Assembly: GCF_000721075.1 (NCBI RefSeq)
Contig: NZ_JOEQ01000004.1
Location: 372,001 to 436,000, forward strand
Length of the DNA stretch: 64,000 nt
Source of the DNA: Streptosporangium amethystogenes
GTDB taxonomy: Bacteria > Actinomycetota > Actinomycetes > Streptosporangiales > Streptosporangiaceae
Reading direction: 5' to 3'
A model generated the notes under the pieces. The model saw only the letters and a program-made list of their open reading frames with translations, ran no database searches and was not told the origin of the DNA. Both the position numbers and the translations under genes were made by a program. Every line of letters begins with the position of its first letter. Position 1 is the stretch's first letter. Of the stretch, positions 48,790 through 57,534 are shown one piece after another.

Positions 48790-50106
48790 ATGACTTCACG
48801 CTCAAAGCGCCTGGCGATCCTGGCCACGGCCTTGACGCTCGGCACCGGGCTTGCCGCGTGCGGCGCGGAGGAGCCGGAGTCCTCCGGCGGGAAGACCACG
48901 ATCACCTTCTGGGACGACAACGGCGGCCCGGCGCGCACCCCGGTGTGGCAGCACATCATCGCCGAGTTCCAGAAGGCGAACCCGTCCATCGAGGTGAAGT
49001 ACGTCGGCATCCCGATCGCCCAGACGCAGCAGAAGTACGACACCGCGATCGCCGGAGGCGGCCTGCCCGACGTGGGCGGTGTCTCCACCGCGATGCTGTC
49101 GAGCCTGGTGGCGCAGAAGGCGCTGGAGCCGGTGGACGCCCGGATCTCCGGTGGCGCGCTGAACGGCAAGCTGAACGAGCAGGTGGTGAGCACGGTCAAG
49201 GGCACCGTGCCCGACGGCAAGACCTACCTGGTTCCGATGTCCACAAATATGGGTGTTTTCTGGTATCGAACCGACTGGTTCAAGGAGGCCGGCCTCAAGA
49301 CGCCCACGACCTGGAACGACTTCTTCACCGCCACCGAGAAGCTGACCGACGCCGCCAAGAACCGCTACGGCTTCACCATCCGCGGCGGGGCGGGCTCGAT
49401 CGCGCAGATGCTGGAGGTGGTGTACGGCCAGTCCGGCATCACCGAGATCTTCGACGCCTCGGGGAAGTCCACGGTCAACGACCCGAGGAACGTGACGGCC
49501 CTCACGAAGCTGGCCGGGCTGTACAAGAAGGTCACCCCCGAGGCCGACATCAGCAACGACTACACGAAGATGGTCGCCCAGTTCGACGGCGGCAACATCG
49601 CGATCATGCAGCACAACCTGGGGTCGTACCAGGACCACGTCAAGACGATCGGCGCGGGCAACGTGGCGGCCATGCCCGTTCCCACGTCCAACGGCGGCGT
49701 CCAGGCGATCCTGTCCAACCCGGTCGCGGGCATCGGCGTGTTCGCCTCCGGCGAGAAGAAGGACGCCGCGTACAGGTTCGCGGAGTTCGCCGCCTCCAAG
49801 GAGATGAACAGCTACTGGTCGGAGCAGACCGGCGTGCTCCCGGCCAACACCGACGTCAACGACGAGCCGTGGATCGCGGGGCTGCAGCACATCGCCGCGG
49901 CGGTCAAGGTGCTCAACGACCCGGCGACGAAGATCGTGCAGATGCCCTACCACCTGCCGGAGTTCAACGCGATCACCAAGACCGACATGGAGCCGGAGTT
50001 CCAGAAGGTCCTGCAGGGCGCCCTGTCCCCCAAGGACTTCCTGGACGCGTTCGCGGCCAAGCTGACGGAGGCCCAGGCGTCGTACAAGCAGCGTAACGGC
50101 GGCTGA
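48790..50106 (+). CDS. ABC sugar solute-binding lipoprotein
   Basis: 438 residues from ATG at 48790 (AGAGAGGTAGAG upstream). Signal peptide with lipobox GLAAC, Cys24 being the lipid-anchored residue, then a carbohydrate-binding fold (TITFWDDNGGPARTPVWQHI, MVAQFDGGNIAIM, EFAASKEMNSYWSEQTGVLP). It captures the sugar outside the membrane and delivers it to the permeases at 40661-42453. It is separated from the Gfo gene by 127 bp, so it may have its own promoter. Likely ligand: galacturonate or oligogalacturonides, by context. Confidence 0.94.
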   Translation: MTSRSKRLAILATALTLGTGLAACGAEEPESSGGKTTITFWDDNGGPARTPVWQHIIAEFQKANPSIEVKYVGIPIAQTQQKYDTAIAGGGLPDVGGVSTAMLSSLVAQKALEPVDARISGGALNGKLNEQVVSTVKGTVPDGKTYLVPMSTNMGVFWYRTDWFKEAGLKTPTTWNDFFTATEKLTDAAKNRYGFTIRGGAGSIAQMLEVVYGQSGITEIFDASGKSTVNDPRNVTALTKLAGLYKKVTPEADISNDYTKMVAQFDGGNIAIMQHNLGSYQDHVKTIGAGNVAAMPVPTSNGGVQAILSNPVAGIGVFASGEKKDAAYRFAEFAASKEMNSYWSEQTGVLPANTDVNDEPWIAGLQHIAAAVKVLNDPATKIVQMPYHLPEFNAITKTDMEPEFQKVLQGALSPKDFLDAFAAKLTEAQASYKQRNGG

Positions 50107-50120
50107 GCCTGACCATCGGG

Positions 50121-50157
50121 GGCGGGCGCTCCCATCCCTGACCTGGGCGCGCCCGCC
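50121..50157 (+). terminator. Hairpin after the solute-binding protein gene
   Basis: GGCGGGCGC pairs with GCGCCCGCC across a 19-nt loop, starting 15 bp after the stop. The large loop lowers confidence; it may only attenuate read-through to the pectate lyase. Confidence 0.5.
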
Positions 50158-50228
50158 TTCGCCATTCCGGAAGGCTCTCGGGGTTCTCACGGAGCCTCCC
50201 CTCCCACCTGACCTGTGGAGGAATCATC

Positions 50229-51518
50229 ATGAAACGAGCCGTCGCGCTCACCGCCCTGCTCTCCCTGGCGGTCCTGTCCGCCCCGGCCGCATCAGCCACC
50301 GCCTCGCCCGCCGGGCGGAAGGCGGACCTGGGCCGCCAGACCCTGCCCGCCAACGACGGCTGGGCCGCCGAGGGCACCGGCACCACCGGCGGCGCCGCCG
50401 CGCCGGCGTCGAACACGTACACCGTGTCCACCCGGGCCCAGCTGGCCGCCGCGCTCGCCGCCCCCGCACCAAAGATCATTTATGTGAAGGGCACCATCGA
50501 CACCGACAGGACCTGCGCGGACTACGCGACCGGCGGCTACACGCTGGAGGCCTACCTGGCCGCGTACGACCCCGCGGTGTGGGGCAGGGACACCGAGCCC
50601 TCGGGCCCGCTGGAGGACGCGCGGGCCGCCTCGGCCGCCAGGCAGACCGCCAACATCAAGCTCAAGGTCGGTTCCGACACCACGATCGTCGGCCTCGGCA
50701 AGGACGCGCGCATCCGGGGCGTCAACCTGCACATCGACAAGGCGGACAACGTCATCGTCCGCAACGTCGACTTCGAGGACACCGCCGACTGCTTCCCGCA
50801 GTGGGACCCGACCGACGGCGACGAGGGCAACTGGAACTCCCTCTACGACAACATCTCGGTGACCGGCTCGACGCACGTGTGGGTGGACCACAACACCTTC
50901 ACCGACGGCGACAACCCCGACTCGAACCAGCCGCTGTACTTCGGCAGGCCCTACCAGGTTCACGACGGGCAGCTCGACATCACCAACGGTTCCAACCACG
51001 TGACGGCCTCGTGGAACCGGTTCGCCGACCATGACAAGACGATGCTGATCGGCTCGACCAACAACCCGGCGACCGACACGGGCAAGCTGAAGGTCACCGT
51101 CCACCACAACCACTTCGACAACACGCTCCAGCGGCTGCCCCGCGTGCGCTTCGGCCAGGTGCACGTCTACAACAACTACTACGAGATCCCGGACGCCTCG
51201 ACCTTCGTGTACGCCCTCGGAGTGGGCGTGCAGTCGCAGATCTTCGCTGAGAACAACTTCTTCCGGCTGAGCCGGGCCGTGGCTCCGGCGAACCTCCTCT
51301 ACAACTGGGGCGGCACGTCCCTCACCGCCAGGGGGAACGTGCTCCGCGTCGGCGGGCCCGTCACCCCCCTCGACCTCGTCGCCGCCTACAACGCCGCCCA
51401 CGACCCCGACCTCGGCACGGACGCGGGCTGGACCCCCACCCTGCACACCGCGATCGAACCGGCCCCGGCGGTACGCGAGTCCGTCTCCCGGCACGCGGGC
51501 TCGGGCAAGATCGGCTAG
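50229..51518 (+). CDS. Secreted pectate lyase (polysaccharide lyase family 1)
   Basis: 429 residues from ATG at 50229 with GGAGG upstream. Sec signal peptide (KRAVALTALLSLAVLSAPAA, then SATA). The right-handed beta-helix shows PL1 hallmarks: IKLKVGSDTTIVGLG, NVIVRNVDFEDTADCFPQWDP with acidic calcium ligands, HVWVDHNTFTDGDNPDSNQP, and the catalytic Arg region QRLPRVRFGQVHVYNNYY. It cleaves pectate outside the cell by calcium-dependent beta-elimination, giving unsaturated oligogalacturonides for the importer encoded upstream. Confidence 0.95.
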   Translation: MKRAVALTALLSLAVLSAPAASATASPAGRKADLGRQTLPANDGWAAEGTGTTGGAAAPASNTYTVSTRAQLAAALAAPAPKIIYVKGTIDTDRTCADYATGGYTLEAYLAAYDPAVWGRDTEPSGPLEDARAASAARQTANIKLKVGSDTTIVGLGKDARIRGVNLHIDKADNVIVRNVDFEDTADCFPQWDPTDGDEGNWNSLYDNISVTGSTHVWVDHNTFTDGDNPDSNQPLYFGRPYQVHDGQLDITNGSNHVTASWNRFADHDKTMLIGSTNNPATDTGKLKVTVHHNHFDNTLQRLPRVRFGQVHVYNNYYEIPDASTFVYALGVGVQSQIFAENNFFRLSRAVAPANLLYNWGGTSLTARGNVLRVGGPVTPLDLVAAYNAAHDPDLGTDAGWTPTLHTAIEPAPAVRESVSRHAGSGKIG

Positions 51519-51542
51519 GGTCCGCACGGACCCACCGACCAT

Positions 51543-51587
51543 GGCGGACCCGGGCGGCTCATGAGTCACGAGCCGCCCGGGTCCGCC
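51543..51587. terminator. Bidirectional terminator between pectate lyase and aldehyde dehydrogenase
   Basis: An 18-bp perfect stem, GGCGGACCCGGGCGGCTC with its exact complement, and a 9-nt loop fill most of the 75-bp gap between convergent stops. It is one of the strongest hairpins in the window. Confidence 0.85.
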
Positions 51588-51593
51588 GGTGCG

Positions 51594-53063
51594 TCAGGCG
51601 CGCCCTTCGACGAGGATCCCGTCGACCCTGCGGGGGATGCCGAGGGGGTTGTCGTCGCGCAGCTCGGCCGGGAGGAGTTCGGCCGGCCAGTCCTGGTAGG
51701 CGGTGGGGACCAGCCACCTGCGGATCGCGGCGGCGCCGACCGAGGTGTGCGCGGCGGCCGTGCTCGCGGGCCAGGGGCCGCCGTGGTGCATGGCCCAGCG
51801 GACCGCGACCCCGGTCGGCCAGCCGTTCCAGATCAGCCGGCCCGCCTTCCTGAGCAGCACCTCGGCGCTATCGCGCGCCTCGCCGGGGTCGGTGGCGTGG
51901 ATCGTGGCGGTCAGCGAGCCGTCCAGCCTCTCCAGTACGGCGGGCAGCTCCGCCGCGTCGTGGTAGACCACGACGACGGAGGCCGGGCCGAAGCACTCCT
52001 CGGCGATGTCGGGCAGGGCGTCGGCGAACGACACCAGGTCGGTGACGAACACCTGCGGCGCCACCGCGAAGGCCCCCTCGCCCGGCTGCCCCTCGGCCAG
52101 GGTGGTGAGCTTGCCGAGCCTGGCCAGCCCGTGCAGGAAGCCGCCCCGGATCCGCTCGGTGAGCATCGGCCCGCCCGCGGTCGCGGAGACCGCCTCGGCG
52201 ATGGAGGTCAGCAGCTCGGCGTCGTCGGGGACGAAGACCAGCCCGGGATTGGTGCAGAACTGGCCGGTGCCGAGGGTCAGCGAGGCGGCGAACCCCTGGG
52301 CGAGCCCTTCGCGGTCCGCCGAGGGCAGCACGACGACGGGGTTGACGCTGCCCAGCTCGCCGTAGAACGGGATGGGGTCCGGACGCTCGGCGATGAGAGC
52401 CTGGACGGCCTTGCCCCCGGGAATGGAACCGGTGAACCCCACGGCCAGCACGGAAGGGTGTGTGGCCAGCCGCTTTCCCGCGTCGAGCCCGCGGACCAGG
52501 CCCAGGAGTGCCGGCTCTGGCAGCGCGCTCTGGATGATCTTCTGCGACAGCTCCGAGGTGCGCGGGTGCCCGTCGTGCGCCTTGACCACCACCGGGCATC
52601 CGGCGGCCAGCGCCGAGGCGGTGTCACCGCCGGCGACCGAGAAGGCGAACGGGAAGTTGCTCGCCGCGAAGACACCGGCCACGCCGGGCAGCGGGTGGTT
52701 CATCCGCCGCAGGTCGGGGGTCGGCGGCTGGGCCGTCGCGTGGTCGATCACCGCCTCCACGTGCCCGCCGTCCCGCAGTACCTGGGCGAAGAGCCGGAAC
52801 TGGCTCGCGGCCCGCCCCACCTCACCGCGGAGCCGGGTCTCCCCGAGCGCGGTCTCGGCGTCGGCGGCCCGCCAGAGCTCCTCGACGCCTCCCTCCAGCG
52901 CCGCCGCGACCGCCTCCAGCACCGGCGCCCGGTCGGCGGAACGCCAGGCGGGCCCCGCCGCGCAGGCGGCTCCGACGACCGCGTCCACCTCGCCGTCCGA
53001 GATCGGCGGGTAGGGGTCCCCGGCGGACTCGCCGGTCCTGGGATCAATTGAGTGGATCAACAC
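51594..53063 (-). CDS. Aldehyde dehydrogenase, 2-oxoglutarate-semialdehyde (2,5-dioxovalerate) dehydrogenase type
   Basis: 489 residues from GTG at 53061-53063 with GAGGAAAGG upstream. Catalytic Cys270 is in GTGQFCTNPG and the general-base Glu236 in FYGELGSVNP; GVFAASNFPFAFSVAGGDTASAL is the family signature of KGSADH-type enzymes (GGDTASAL is diagnostic). It oxidises 2-oxoglutarate semialdehyde, the product of KdgD, to 2-oxoglutarate with NAD(P). It is convergent to the rest of the locus and has its own promoter region with a separate LacI-like palindrome. It completes the pathway. Confidence 0.93.
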   Translation of the reverse strand: MLIHSIDPRTGESAGDPYPPISDGEVDAVVGAACAAGPAWRSADRAPVLEAVAAALEGGVEELWRAADAETALGETRLRGEVGRAASQFRLFAQVLRDGGHVEAVIDHATAQPPTPDLRRMNHPLPGVAGVFAASNFPFAFSVAGGDTASALAAGCPVVVKAHDGHPRTSELSQKIIQSALPEPALLGLVRGLDAGKRLATHPSVLAVGFTGSIPGGKAVQALIAERPDPIPFYGELGSVNPVVVLPSADREGLAQGFAASLTLGTGQFCTNPGLVFVPDDAELLTSIAEAVSATAGGPMLTERIRGGFLHGLARLGKLTTLAEGQPGEGAFAVAPQVFVTDLVSFADALPDIAEECFGPASVVVVYHDAAELPAVLERLDGSLTATIHATDPGEARDSAEVLLRKAGRLIWNGWPTGVAVRWAMHHGGPWPASTAAAHTSVGAAAIRRWLVPTAYQDWPAELLPAELRDDNPLGIPRRVDGILVEGRA

Positions 53064-53115
53064 GGAGCCTTTCCTCAGTGGAGCCTGTCGTGGCTCGCTG
53101 GACCACCCTCTTACG

Positions 53116-53129
53116 GTAAGCGCTTTCCG
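53116..53129. promoter_or_regulatory. LacI-like palindrome upstream of the aldehyde dehydrogenase
   Basis: GGTAAGCGCTTTCC has an AAGCGCTT core and is palindromic at 12 of 14 positions, 53 bp upstream of the start. The core differs from the TGCAACCGGTTGCA operators at 40449-40626, so another LacI-family protein may bind here. Confidence 0.5.
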
Positions 53130-53328
53130 CAACAGCGGCCACCCACGGCCCGGCACCGGTAGGGCTTGGTCGGGTGGGGACGGGCCGGGCGTGTTCGGCA
53201 TTCCCCCGGAACCGGTGCCGGAGCCTACTTCGCAGGGCACCGCTCAGGAGCCCCTGCCGTCGGCCGAGCAGCTGAGCAGGAAAATGCCTGCTCATCCGCG
53301 GATCCCGCCACATCGCAAGGGGCGCAGC

Positions 53329-53847
53329 ATGAAGACAGTTCTGATCACTGGTACCTCCTCCGGATACGGGCGGGAGACCGTCCTCTACTTCCACTCGCAG
53401 GGGTGGAACGTCATCGCCACGATGCGGACGCCGCGTACGGGCGTCCTGCCTGAGTCGGACCGGCTCCGCATCGTCGAGCTCGACGTGACCAGGCCCGAGA
53501 GCATCACCGGCACGTTCGACGCGGTGGGGCCCGTCGATGTCCTGGTCAACAACACGGGCGTCCCATCGATCAGCGTGTTCGAGGGCACCCCCATGGCCCG
53601 AGTGCGGGAAGTTTTCGAGACCAACACGTTCGGCGTCATGGCGACGAACGGTGGGTCGCCGGAGGAGTCGGTCCCGGCGCCCTACGCACCATGGGTGAAG
53701 AAGGCCATGGACGACTTCACGGGCCAGGACCTGTTCACCAAAGAGAGCGACGTCGCCGAGACGGTGTGGCGAGCCGTGCACGACACGACCGGCCGGCTGC
53801 GATTCCCGGCCGGCCCCGACGCGGTATGGCTCGCCCAGGCGAAGTGA
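53329..53847 (+). CDS. Short-chain dehydrogenase with internal deletion (catalytic Tyr-Lys segment missing)
   Basis: 172 residues against about 240-280 for the family; ATG at 53329 after AGGGGCGC. The N-terminal coenzyme fold is normal (LITGTSSGYGRE, VELDVTRPESI, VDVLVNNTG, FETNTFGVMA), then at about 53636-53655 the chain jumps from FGVMATN to GGSPEESVPAPYAPWVKKAM and ends with a typical SDR C-terminus (AETVWRAVHDTTGRLRFPAG). The strand with the catalytic Ser and the YxxxK helix is absent, so it cannot act as a normal dehydrogenase. The frame is preserved. Probably a decaying gene. Confidence 0.8.
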   Translation: MKTVLITGTSSGYGRETVLYFHSQGWNVIATMRTPRTGVLPESDRLRIVELDVTRPESITGTFDAVGPVDVLVNNTGVPSISVFEGTPMARVREVFETNTFGVMATNGGSPEESVPAPYAPWVKKAMDDFTGQDLFTKESDVAETVWRAVHDTTGRLRFPAGPDAVWLAQAK

Positions 53848-53979
53848 TACATCAGATGGGCTCACCAAGGTCCACTCATCATCGGTGAGGTCCCACGCGC
53901 CATACCCTGTGCCCTACCGGGGCCGGACGGCACCGCGCAGGAGAATCCACAACCTCATGAGCTGAATCCCGACCACGCC

Positions 53980-54714
53980 CTAGGGAAGCACCGCCTCCCA
54001 GCTGGCGATCAGCGTCCGGCCCCCGACCAGCACCGCCACGTTCTCCTCGGCCGTGCCCAGGGCGGTCCGCAGCGCCTTCGCCTCTTCCCCTCGGTACGTC
54101 TGGGAGGAGGGGTTCCCGGAGGCCGGGTCCAGCACCGGCGCGAGGATGCCCTCGGGCCAGCTCGCCTGCCGGATAGGCCGGACACCACGGCCCTCGTACA
54201 GCGTCACGGTGATCGGCGCGGTACGGTCCGGCATGCCGGTGGCCCGGATCCGGCCGGTCAGCGCCGTGAGCCGCTCACCGGCGGCGACGATCCGCTCGTC
54301 CTCCACCAGCGGTGCCCCCTCCAGCCGGTTCTTGTGGACCTTCCCGTCCTGGCCGGTCACGGTGATGACGGTGAAGGGCTGGTCGGTGGCTCCCCCGCTA
54401 CGGTCGAGGGTGCCCTCCCGGCCCGCCATGGCCGCGACGAGCCCGGCCCGCAGGTCGCCCAGCTCGGTCGCGGAGAGCGGGACGGCGACCAGTTCCCCGT
54501 CCCGCAGCGAGACGGCCCGCCCGTCACCGGTGACGCTCAGGCTGTCGCCACCGACGCAGGTCATCGGGCCGCACCTGAGGAACCGGATCACGACGTCGTC
54601 GGTCTGAGCTCCGGTCCGCGCGACGGTCGCGCTGGTTTCGGTGGTCGCGGTGGTTTCGGTGGTCGTGGAACAGCCGGTCAGCAGGAGCACGGCGGCCAGC
54701 AGAGAACGGATCAC
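53980..54714 (-). CDS. Lipoprotein, function unknown
   Basis: 244 residues from GTG at 54712-54714. Short signal with lipobox LLTGC (Cys15), followed by a Thr-rich spacer (STTTETTATTETSATVART) and a globular part with a Cys pair in LRCGPMTCVGGDSL. No domain is recognised. The Thr-rich linker is encoded by short GGT/GTG-type repeats on the plus strand. It stands between the deleted SDR gene and the acyl-CoA ligase cluster. Confidence 0.75.
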   Translation of the reverse strand: MIRSLLAAVLLLTGCSTTTETTATTETSATVARTGAQTDDVVIRFLRCGPMTCVGGDSLSVTGDGRAVSLRDGELVAVPLSATELGDLRAGLVAAMAGREGTLDRSGGATDQPFTVITVTGQDGKVHKNRLEGAPLVEDERIVAAGERLTALTGRIRATGMPDRTAPITVTLYEGRGVRPIRQASWPEGILAPVLDPASGNPSSQTYRGEEAKALRTALGTAEENVAVLVGGRTLIASWEAVLP

Positions 54715-54774
54715 ACCACTGTGACGGACCGGGAACCGATGTGGTTCACCCGCCCTTCCCGCACAGGAGGCGGG

Positions 54775-56361
54775 TCAGGGCCGGGCGGCCTGGGCGGTTT
54801 CCCTGGCCCAGCGGTAGTCGGCCTTGCCCGCCGGGGAGCGGACCATCTCGTCGACGAAGGCGAAGGTCCGGGGAACCTTGTAACCGGACAGCTTCGCCCG
54901 GCAGTGCGCGTCGAGGTCCTCCACCGAGGGTGGCGTACCGGGACGGAGTTCGACCACCGCGGCGACCCGGCTGCCCCAGCGGTCGTCGGGGATGCCGGTG
55001 ACGACCGCGTCGACGACCGACGGATGCCCCTTGAGCACCGCCTCGACCTCTTCGGGGAACACCTTCTCACCGCCGGTGTTGATGCAGACCGAGCCGCGGC
55101 CGAAGATCGCGATGGTGCCGTCCTCCTCGACCTGCCCCATGTCGCCGGTGAGCAGCCATCGCACGCCGGCCGAGTCGGTCACGAAGGTCTTGGCGGTCTT
55201 GTCCTCGTCCTTGTAGTAGCCGTAGGCGATCCGGCCGCTCCGGGCGACCATGCCAAGCTCACCCCCGCCGGGCTTGACCGGCTCCAGCCGCTCGTTGAGC
55301 ACGGCCAGGTTGACCGCGACGTTGGCCTGGAAGCGCTGGCCCGACTCGGGCGAGGAGCCGGGGATCGCCGAGGCGGTGTATCCGGACTCGCTGGACCCGA
55401 AGTTGTCCAGGATCATCCTGCCCGGCAGCAGCTCCGCCAGGCGGTCGCGGAGGGAGCCGGTCAGGATGGCGCCGGTGGAGCTGAGCACGAACAGCGACGA
55501 CAGGTCGTAGCCGCCGCCCGCGAGCTCGTCGATCAGCGGACGGGCCATCGCGTCGCCGGTGATGTTGATCGTCAGGACCTTCTCCCGCTCGATCGCGCGC
55601 AGCACCTCGGCCGCGTCGAACTTGCGGACGTAGACCATGGTTCCGCCCATCCACCAGGTGATGAAGGTGGCCATCTGGGCCGCGCCGTGCATCAGCGGGG
55701 CCGCCGCCAGCATGGTGACGGGCCCGGAGGCCACAGCCGCCTCGATCACCTCCTCCGGCGTGGCCCGCGGCTCCCCACCCGGATTGCCGCCGCCGAAGGC
55801 GAAGAACAGGTCCTCGACCCGCCACATCACGCCCTTGGGCATGCCGGTCGTGCCACCGGTGTAGATGATGTAGACGTCGTCGCCGGACCGCGCGGGAAAC
55901 CCCCGCTCCGGTGACCCTGCCGCCAGCGCCTCCCGGTACGGCACCGCAGTCTCGACCTCGGACGGCCCGCCCACCGCGATCAGGTGCCGGAGCCTCGGGA
56001 CCTGTGGGGCGGTGGCCGCCACCCGGCTGTCGAACTCCACGTCGAACAGCAGCGCCACGATGTCGGAGTCCTGGTAGAGGTAGAGCAGCTCGGCCTCGAC
56101 GTAGCGGTAGTTCACGTTGATCGGCACGGCCCGGATCTTGAGCGCGGCCAGCATCCCCACCAGGTACTCGATGCCGTTGTAGAGGTGGATGCCCACGTGC
56201 TGACCGGCCGAGACGCCCCGGTCGAGCAGGTAGTGCGCGAGCCGGTCGGCCTCCGCGTCCAGTTCCGCGTAGGTCCTGCGATCATCGCCGCAGATGGCGG
56301 CGGTGCGGTCCCCAACCGCGTCCACGATCCCCTCGAACAGATCTGCGTGGTTGAACTCCAT
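54775..56361 (-). CDS. Acyl-CoA synthetase, steroid/FadD19-like
   Basis: 528 residues. AMP-binding P-loop YTGGTTGMPKGVMWR, a version with GVMWR typical of the mycobacterial FadD17/FadD19-like steroid side-chain ligases, plus DNFGSSESGYT, LLTGDMGQ and the catalytic Lys near the end in AGKADYRW. It activates a carboxylate as acyl-adenylate then CoA thioester. It is last in a run of minus-strand genes (second ligase, DUF35 protein, two Ltp thiolases) arranged like actinobacterial cholesterol side-chain clusters. Confidence 0.88.
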   Translation of the reverse strand: MEFNHADLFEGIVDAVGDRTAAICGDDRRTYAELDAEADRLAHYLLDRGVSAGQHVGIHLYNGIEYLVGMLAALKIRAVPINVNYRYVEAELLYLYQDSDIVALLFDVEFDSRVAATAPQVPRLRHLIAVGGPSEVETAVPYREALAAGSPERGFPARSGDDVYIIYTGGTTGMPKGVMWRVEDLFFAFGGGNPGGEPRATPEEVIEAAVASGPVTMLAAAPLMHGAAQMATFITWWMGGTMVYVRKFDAAEVLRAIEREKVLTINITGDAMARPLIDELAGGGYDLSSLFVLSSTGAILTGSLRDRLAELLPGRMILDNFGSSESGYTASAIPGSSPESGQRFQANVAVNLAVLNERLEPVKPGGGELGMVARSGRIAYGYYKDEDKTAKTFVTDSAGVRWLLTGDMGQVEEDGTIAIFGRGSVCINTGGEKVFPEEVEAVLKGHPSVVDAVVTGIPDDRWGSRVAAVVELRPGTPPSVEDLDAHCRAKLSGYKVPRTFAFVDEMVRSPAGKADYRWARETAQAARP

Positions 56362-56380
56362 GGGCCCCTCCTGAGGGGGA

Positions 56381-57532
56381 TCAGGGTCTGTCGCTGCCGA
56401 CCATCCACATCGCGAAGAACTGGGCGCCTCCCCCGTACGCGTGCCCGAGGGCCCGCCTGGCGCCGTCCACCTGGTGCTCCCCCGCCATCCCCCTGACCTG
56501 GAGCGCCGCCTCGGCGAACCGGATCAGCCCGGAGGCGCCGATCGGGTTGCTCGACAGCACGCCCCCCGAGGCGTTCCACGGGATGTCGCCGTCCAGCGCG
56601 GTCGCCCCGGACTCGGTGAGCTTCCAGCCCTCCCCCTCGGTGGCGAAGCCGAGGTTCTCCAGCCACATCGGCTCGTACCAGGAGAAGGGCACGTACACCT
56701 CCGCCACGTCGATCTCCCTGCGCGGGTCGGTGATGCCGGCCTGCCGGTAGACGTCCGCCGCGCAGTCCTTGCCCCCCTGCGGGTTCACCGTGTCGCGGCC
56801 CGCGCGGAAGATCGGCTCGGAGCGCATCGCGGTGCCGAGGACCCAGGCCGGTGTGCTGTCGGTGAGCTTGCCCGCGGAGGACAGCACCATCGCGCAGGCA
56901 CCGTCGGAGGACGGGCAGGTGTCCAGATAGCGGATCGGCTCCCAGAGCATCGGGGTCGACTCGACCATCTTCAGGTTGATCCCGGGGATCCTCAGATGGG
57001 CGTACGGGTTCTTCAGGGCGTTCTGCCGGTCCTTGACGGCCACCAGGTGGCCGATGTGCTCGGGGGCGCCGGAGCGGCGGATGTACTCGCGGATGTGCGG
57101 GGCGAAGTAGCCGCCCGCGCCGACGACCAGCGAGGCGCTGAACGGTTGGTGGGTGGAGAGTGCCCAGGTCGCGTTGGACTCCGACTGCTTCTCGAAGGCC
57201 ACCACCAGCACCCGGTCGTGCACGCCGCCCTGGATCAGCGAGGCGCCGACGAGCGCGGTGGAGCCGCCGACCGAGCCCGCGGTGTGGACCCGCATCATCG
57301 GCTTGCCCGCGGCGCCCAGCGCGTCGGCCAGGTACGCCTCGGGCATCATCACGCCCTCGAACAGGTCCGGCGCCTTGCCGATGACCACCGCGTCGATGTC
57401 CTGCCAGGTCAGGCCCGCGTCCTGGAGGGCGCGCAGGGCCGCCTCGCGGACCAGGCCGGCGATGGAGACGTCGCGCCGCTTGGTCGTGTAACGGGTCTGA
57501 CCGACGCCGATGACCGCGCAGGGGTTACTCAT
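56381..57532 (-). CDS. Thiolase-fold lipid-transfer-type protein (Ltp3-like)
   Basis: 383 residues from ATG at 57530-57532. Thiolase landmarks: VIGVGQTRYTTKRRD, RVHTAGSVGGSTALVGASLI in place of the standard Cys loop, SGGVLSSNPIGASGLIRF near the end with ALGHAYGGGAQFF. SCP-x/Ltp thiolases of this sort act with DUF35 partners as aldolases or thiolases on steroid side chains. It is 2 bp from the next upstream thiolase gene, forming a pair. Confidence 0.85.
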   Translation of the reverse strand: MSNPCAVIGVGQTRYTTKRRDVSIAGLVREAALRALQDAGLTWQDIDAVVIGKAPDLFEGVMMPEAYLADALGAAGKPMMRVHTAGSVGGSTALVGASLIQGGVHDRVLVVAFEKQSESNATWALSTHQPFSASLVVGAGGYFAPHIREYIRRSGAPEHIGHLVAVKDRQNALKNPYAHLRIPGINLKMVESTPMLWEPIRYLDTCPSSDGACAMVLSSAGKLTDSTPAWVLGTAMRSEPIFRAGRDTVNPQGGKDCAADVYRQAGITDPRREIDVAEVYVPFSWYEPMWLENLGFATEGEGWKLTESGATALDGDIPWNASGGVLSSNPIGASGLIRFAEAALQVRGMAGEHQVDGARRALGHAYGGGAQFFAMWMVGSDRP

Positions 57533-57534
57533 TC

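Noticed and set aside
46590..49220. Long minus-strand open frame covering the Gfo-DUF6807 gene and IS left end
   Set aside because: Shadow of the real plus-strand genes; no recognisable domain and it would run through the IS boundary.
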